From: Hymenolepis diminuta
Taxonomy: Eukaryota > Platyhelminthes > Cestoda > Cyclophyllidea > Hymenolepididae
Assembly (NCBI GenBank): GCA_900708905.1
Contig: CAADRB010000118.1
Location: forward strand, 120,727 to 184,726
Reading direction: 5' to 3'
DNA: 64,000 nt
The notes under the pieces are model-generated. The model saw only the letters and a list, made by a program, of their open reading frames with translations. It was not told where the DNA came from and did no database searches. Below, in pieces: positions 60,295 through 64,000 of the stretch; within the stretch, counting starts at the first letter, position 1; the number at the start of each line of letters is the position of its first letter. Made by a program: the position numbers and the translations under genes.

Positions 60295-60480
60295 ATGTAC
60301 GCATCCGGGAAAAATATTCAATTTATCATCCTCTGTTTTTGTTTACCGGCAATTTTTGCTATCGAAATGACGGATTCTCAATGTCTTGACGTAGATATTG
60401 GTGATACTTTCTCCATTAAGACAATAGACAACGACAAAAGAATGGGTTCCGTGTATATAAGATTGACTTTGTTATTGGAG
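60295..60480 (+). CDS. Possible first exon of a secreted or membrane protein
   Basis: ATG at 60295 follows an in-frame TAA closely and opens a signal-peptide-like start, MYASGKNIQFIILCFCLPA then IFAIEM, with a good cleavage context after AIFA. It continues with SQCLDVDIGDTFSIKT and ends at a possible donor GAG|GTATGA, phase 0. No second exon could be joined in phase: the next coding-like stretch (60545-60630, AAYASLSYETHLLKESEEEA then ANRIAD) is open but ends in TGA and does not fit the phase. Family unknown; chance is a real alternative. Confidence 0.3.
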
Positions 60481-60999
60481 GTATGATCAAGCTCAAATCG
60501 AACTATTTAAAAGTAGAATGAGGTGTTTTGTAAAGATTTGATGTCACTCAAGTGGTGAACAGGGCCGCTTACGCCTCCCTCTCATATGAAACTCACCTAC
60601 TTAAAGAATCTGAAGAGGAGGCAAATCGGATAGCAGATTGATACTTGGGCTCGTGAGGAGGAGGAAATGCATTAGTGGTTCAGTCAGGTAAGACTGAGCC
60701 AGCAATGTAAACTAGGATGGACGCTCAAAGTGAGCAAATGTGAAAAGGTGAGTGGACATTAGGACAAAAGTGGCAAGTAAAATGCGGGAAGTGAACAGGA
60801 ACTGAAGAGTTAAACTGATACATAAGAAACTATGTCCAGGTGGAGGAGTCTTGAAACGAAAAAATAATTGAAAGTGTGAACGATGGATAAATGTGGGACT
60901 AAAAGGAGGGTTGAAATACAATATCGAATTATTCACTGATCATTCATTGGGGAAATTCCTATCTCTTAATTTTCACATCTTTTCAAAATGATGTCAAAC

Positions 61000-61230
61000 G
61001 AACCACTCACGTTCGATTACCTTAATAAAGTATTTTCTAGTAATGTATTCATATTTTAATAAACTTGTATAGTTATGCAACAAATGCTTTCCCGTATATC
61101 TGTTTATAATGAATGACTGGTTATTAAATAAACCGAATACCACGTTTTGGTGCATCTGAGTGCATGCTTCAGTTGAGGGCAGGCGTTGTGCGAGGTCATT
61201 CCACAATCGACTCTCTCTTCGTGTCTTCGA
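61000..61230 (-). mobile_element. Possible remnant of a LINE open-reading-frame end
   Basis: Minus strand frame SKTRRESRLWNDLAQRLPST then EACTQMHQNVVFGLFNN resembles the C-terminal motif of many non-LTR retrotransposon reverse transcriptases (R-x-x-W-N-x-L-P, then a Phe-x-x-x-Leu-like stretch). Only about 40 residues are recognisable and no upstream reverse transcriptase motifs were found. Weak call. Confidence 0.2.
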
Positions 61231-63080
61231 ATTAAGTTCAAATTAAATAAAAATACAAATTTGTAACCGCATACTCTTTCAGTTGTTCTTGACGAACAGT
61301 GCATAAAGTGGAATCCAATCTCATCTAACATTGACTTTGTCAACTCAGAAGAAGTTTAGGAAAAGTTTTCTAAGCAGCATTCTCATTTCTATTTTTTGAA
61401 GCGAATTCATTGATGAACATCACAGCCGTTAATATAGTGCGAATTTCAACCTCATTACCCTCAACAAAAGCAATTGTCTATTTATTTAAATATGCTATTG
61501 AGGATGCAATTTTGACAACAGGATACATAGTTTTCAAATTCTAGTTTACTAATGCTTGAGCTCCCCGTTGTTTTGCCTTTACCTTTCCCGTTTTTAACAT
61601 ACTTTTCCCTCTCTAAGTCGCAATGCTTGGTTCTGAAGATGCATTCATAAGATATTTCCCCTTGAATTTGGAATAAATATATGAAAGTACACATCCAACA
61701 GCTCAAAAAATAAGAAGGACGATTCTTTGCGCACTCGTTGCATCCGGCCCGAAGATTTTCAAGCTATCAGAGACTCATCAGCATTTGAGTAATTGTCAAT
61801 ACTACCACCCTCAACACTGCTTTGAATTAATTTATTAATGAAAAACAGCGAATGATATTGGGAGCTGATTTTAGCGAAAGATTCCAATTGCAACCCATGA
61901 AACTAGGCATTTTTTCTCCGAAAAGTTTTCAGCTGTGCTTCATTTTCCAGCTATATTTCGCAAATTATTTTATGCCCATATATGGACCAGTGCCAAATTG
62001 CGCACTGATCTGATTATTTTCAGAATTAAAGTAATCTGCTCCTACCTGATGACAAATACAATTACTCGGCATGAGAACTTTTGAACTTTGCTTAATCATT
62101 CTCTTTTGAGAATGTACCCAAGAAGGCTAGAATTTGATGTTTGATGTCTAGAGCCATGTTGTTAAATTGGGAAATTTATCTAGCTATTACAAGGAACAAA
62201 AGCTTTTACTCAAGCCTCAATTGAACTTTTTCAGTTTTTTTTGGGAGATTGCGTTAGCAGCAAACTCTCAGATATCCAGATACTCAGAAAGGCACGATGA
62301 CCCAGTCGCACAAACCTGTAACATCTCATTCTATAAATCCAATCTTTTCCATACTGATCATCGAGGTATCTGGACTCTCATTGTCAGACCATTTGATGAA
62401 TTTCCATTGGGACACGACGATTGACCTCCCTCTGTCCTCATATGTCTCCATCTAATCTGTCGCATTTGACATAACATAAAACTGCGCCAACTTGACCAGA
62501 AGTCTTCTGTCCCGGTTAGCAGTAAGAAGCACTAATTTTGCTCCGCGACAAGATCATAGTTGAACAGAGTGTTCCTTCTCTTCCAGATGTTTCTTCACAC
62601 TCTTTACGACATTTTCGTAATGAACATTAAAGTCGTTCCCTAATGGCTCAAGTGAAATATTCTTCAGTTAAGCCATTCAGATAGTACAGTTTCAATTAAT
62701 GCAATACTAGCCATATATATTAAATTATAAAGCATTTGCACCAGTCAAGTTAACTATTGTTCGAGTGCGTAGCGAAGTTAAAAATTTTACTTCTCAATAT
62801 GGGGGTCGCTTGAGTCTTCTTCTCATGAGAGAGGCTAGTGGTAGTTTAGTTAACATAAGTTTGTTTTCCTGCAACTCCTACAAGTGAGTGGGAGTGTAAG
62901 TCAAAAGACCGATACAAACAGGCGTTCGTTCGAATTTATTAAAATGTAGTATGAAGAGTGTAATAAAATGCCATTAAAGGGTAGTTAGATGTGGAAAATC
63001 GTTGCAAATGAAATAATATTAGAAGAAAGAGAATAAAATAGCACTAATCCCGACAGTACATGCTACTTTAAGTCCTTGAC

Positions 63081-63125
63081 CAAATGAGGATACCAAGAGT
63101 TGAGTTGAGCAAATGAGGATACCAA
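63081..63125. repeat. Short tandem duplication, 29-nt unit
   Basis: The 16-mer CAAATGAGGATACCAA occurs at 63081-63096 and exactly again at 63110-63125, separated by GAGTTGAGTTGAG. Confidence 0.8.
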
Positions 63126-63239
63126 ATGCGTGCTGGACAAGTGTAGCGAAATGAGAGGGAAGGAAGAATGGAAGAGGAGAAGGTGTTGGGGATTGGAAGG
63201 GGAAGGACGAAGCATCGGTACTGAGCTAGGGAAACTCGG

Positions 63240-63617
63240 ATTTTGTTGAATAGCCGTAATGTGGAAAGTGATGACTCATCAAATTTGAAGAATATTCACC
63301 AATATAAAAGAAAAGCCAGGACAGAAATTTGCCATAAGAGATTACGATCAGGATAGATGGCTCTCCAGCCAAGTTTGAAGCGCCTCCGTTACACTGCTCA
63401 AAGCCTCCACCTTCAAGACCATGCTTATTGACTATTTCGGACACGTAGTTGGTCTTCGGAAATGTTCACAGCGAGAGCAAAGTATCAAGGCAAACTCTGC
63501 TATCTTCTCGTATATGTAGTCAAGGGTAATTTTACAAATATTTTGAGAAGAGATTGGATCAATTGCCTTCTTTTGCTCCTCTCTCAAATCAAGCGACTCA
63601 ATGGCCCTCCCGAACAA
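63240..63617 (-). other. Possible degraded coding remnant at the right edge
   Basis: Minus strand reads ESLDLREEQKKAIDPISSQN, then CKITLDYIYEKIAEFALILC and SRCEHFRRPTTC before a TAG. A second frame then gives NKHGLEGGGFEQCNGGASNL. The two frames abut, suggesting a frameshifted old coding region or an intron boundary I could not place. Family not recognised. Confidence 0.2.
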
Positions 63618-64000
63618 AACTAACTCAAAAATACCGTTCCTTGTTTAACGAGAATACCACCTCTTTGGAACGCAGCCTTTACGATGAGGAAAGTGTGTCG
63701 TTTTGTGTCCTTCGAGAGTCACTCTGTAGTAATGGGGGTGAGAAAACATATGCATCGTCGTATGCGCGCTTCGAAGACTCCTGTTGTCCTTTTGAGCTAT
63801 TTTAAATGGACAATAAGCTGGCAAAGCAGTGGAATAAATCAGTTGAGCACGTCAGAGATAAACCTTAACCGACTTTAAAAAGCGTCTTTGTTGAAGGTAG
63901 AATTTGGATAGCAACAGGAGAAGTAAGCAGATTTTGGGCAATTCTTATCAACATTGGGCGGTAGCACCTGACCTCTCCTCGATAACCACTTTTTTGCACG

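Noticed and set aside
62167..62424. 85-codon plus-strand open frame
   Set aside because: No recognisable domain; the opposite strand is equally coding-like, with several stops, so no call was made.

Overview
This is a eukaryotic, AT-rich (roughly two-thirds A+T), intron-rich window from an invertebrate animal. Very short introns (32-42 nt) next to kilobase introns, two genes only 146 nt apart, and a tRNA-derived SINE family suggest a flatworm (cestode or trematode). That is inference; no species marker was seen. All three confident intact genes and the long receptor gene lie on the minus strand.

Layout from high to low coordinate (direction of transcription). (1) 45386-54473: a ten-exon MFSD2-like (sodium-dependent lysophosphatidylcholine symporter family) transporter, rebuilt exon by exon with every phase agreeing. 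(2) 41302-42337: a decayed partial tandem copy of its exons 6-10, with frameshifts and lost splice sites. (3) 35807-36306: mitochondrial acyl carrier protein, three exons. (4) 34770-35660: an ANKRD49-like ankyrin protein, four exons, starting 146 nt after the acyl carrier stop, a possible polycistronic pair. (5) 1361-33996: a long single-pass membrane protein with signal peptide, SUEL-type (galactose/rhamnose-binding) lectin domain, two cysteine-poor modules, a sushi-like domain, a Ser/Thr-rich stalk, one membrane helix and a cytoplasmic tail of at least 425 residues. Its eleven exons join without a stop for 1052 codons; the 3' end is unresolved and may lie outside the window.

Right of the transporter (54.5-64 kb) I found no complete gene: isolated candidate exons (a signal-peptide first exon at 60295, an aminergic-GPCR TM3-like exon at 56229), a decayed acidic intronless reading frame (57489-58237), a heat-shock-element-like site and SINE copies. 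Introns and intergenic DNA are AT-rich and hold at least six SINE copies plus several pairs of older diverged repeats. A 565-nt run of N (9526-10090) lies inside an intron of the lectin/sushi gene.

The intact genes are unrelated in pathway: lipid transport, mitochondrial fatty-acid synthesis/complex I, an ankyrin adaptor and a cell-surface receptor. The most unusual items are the modular phase-1 receptor, the decaying transporter cassette next to its intact parent, and a 5' splice site that contains an in-frame stop codon in the transporter.
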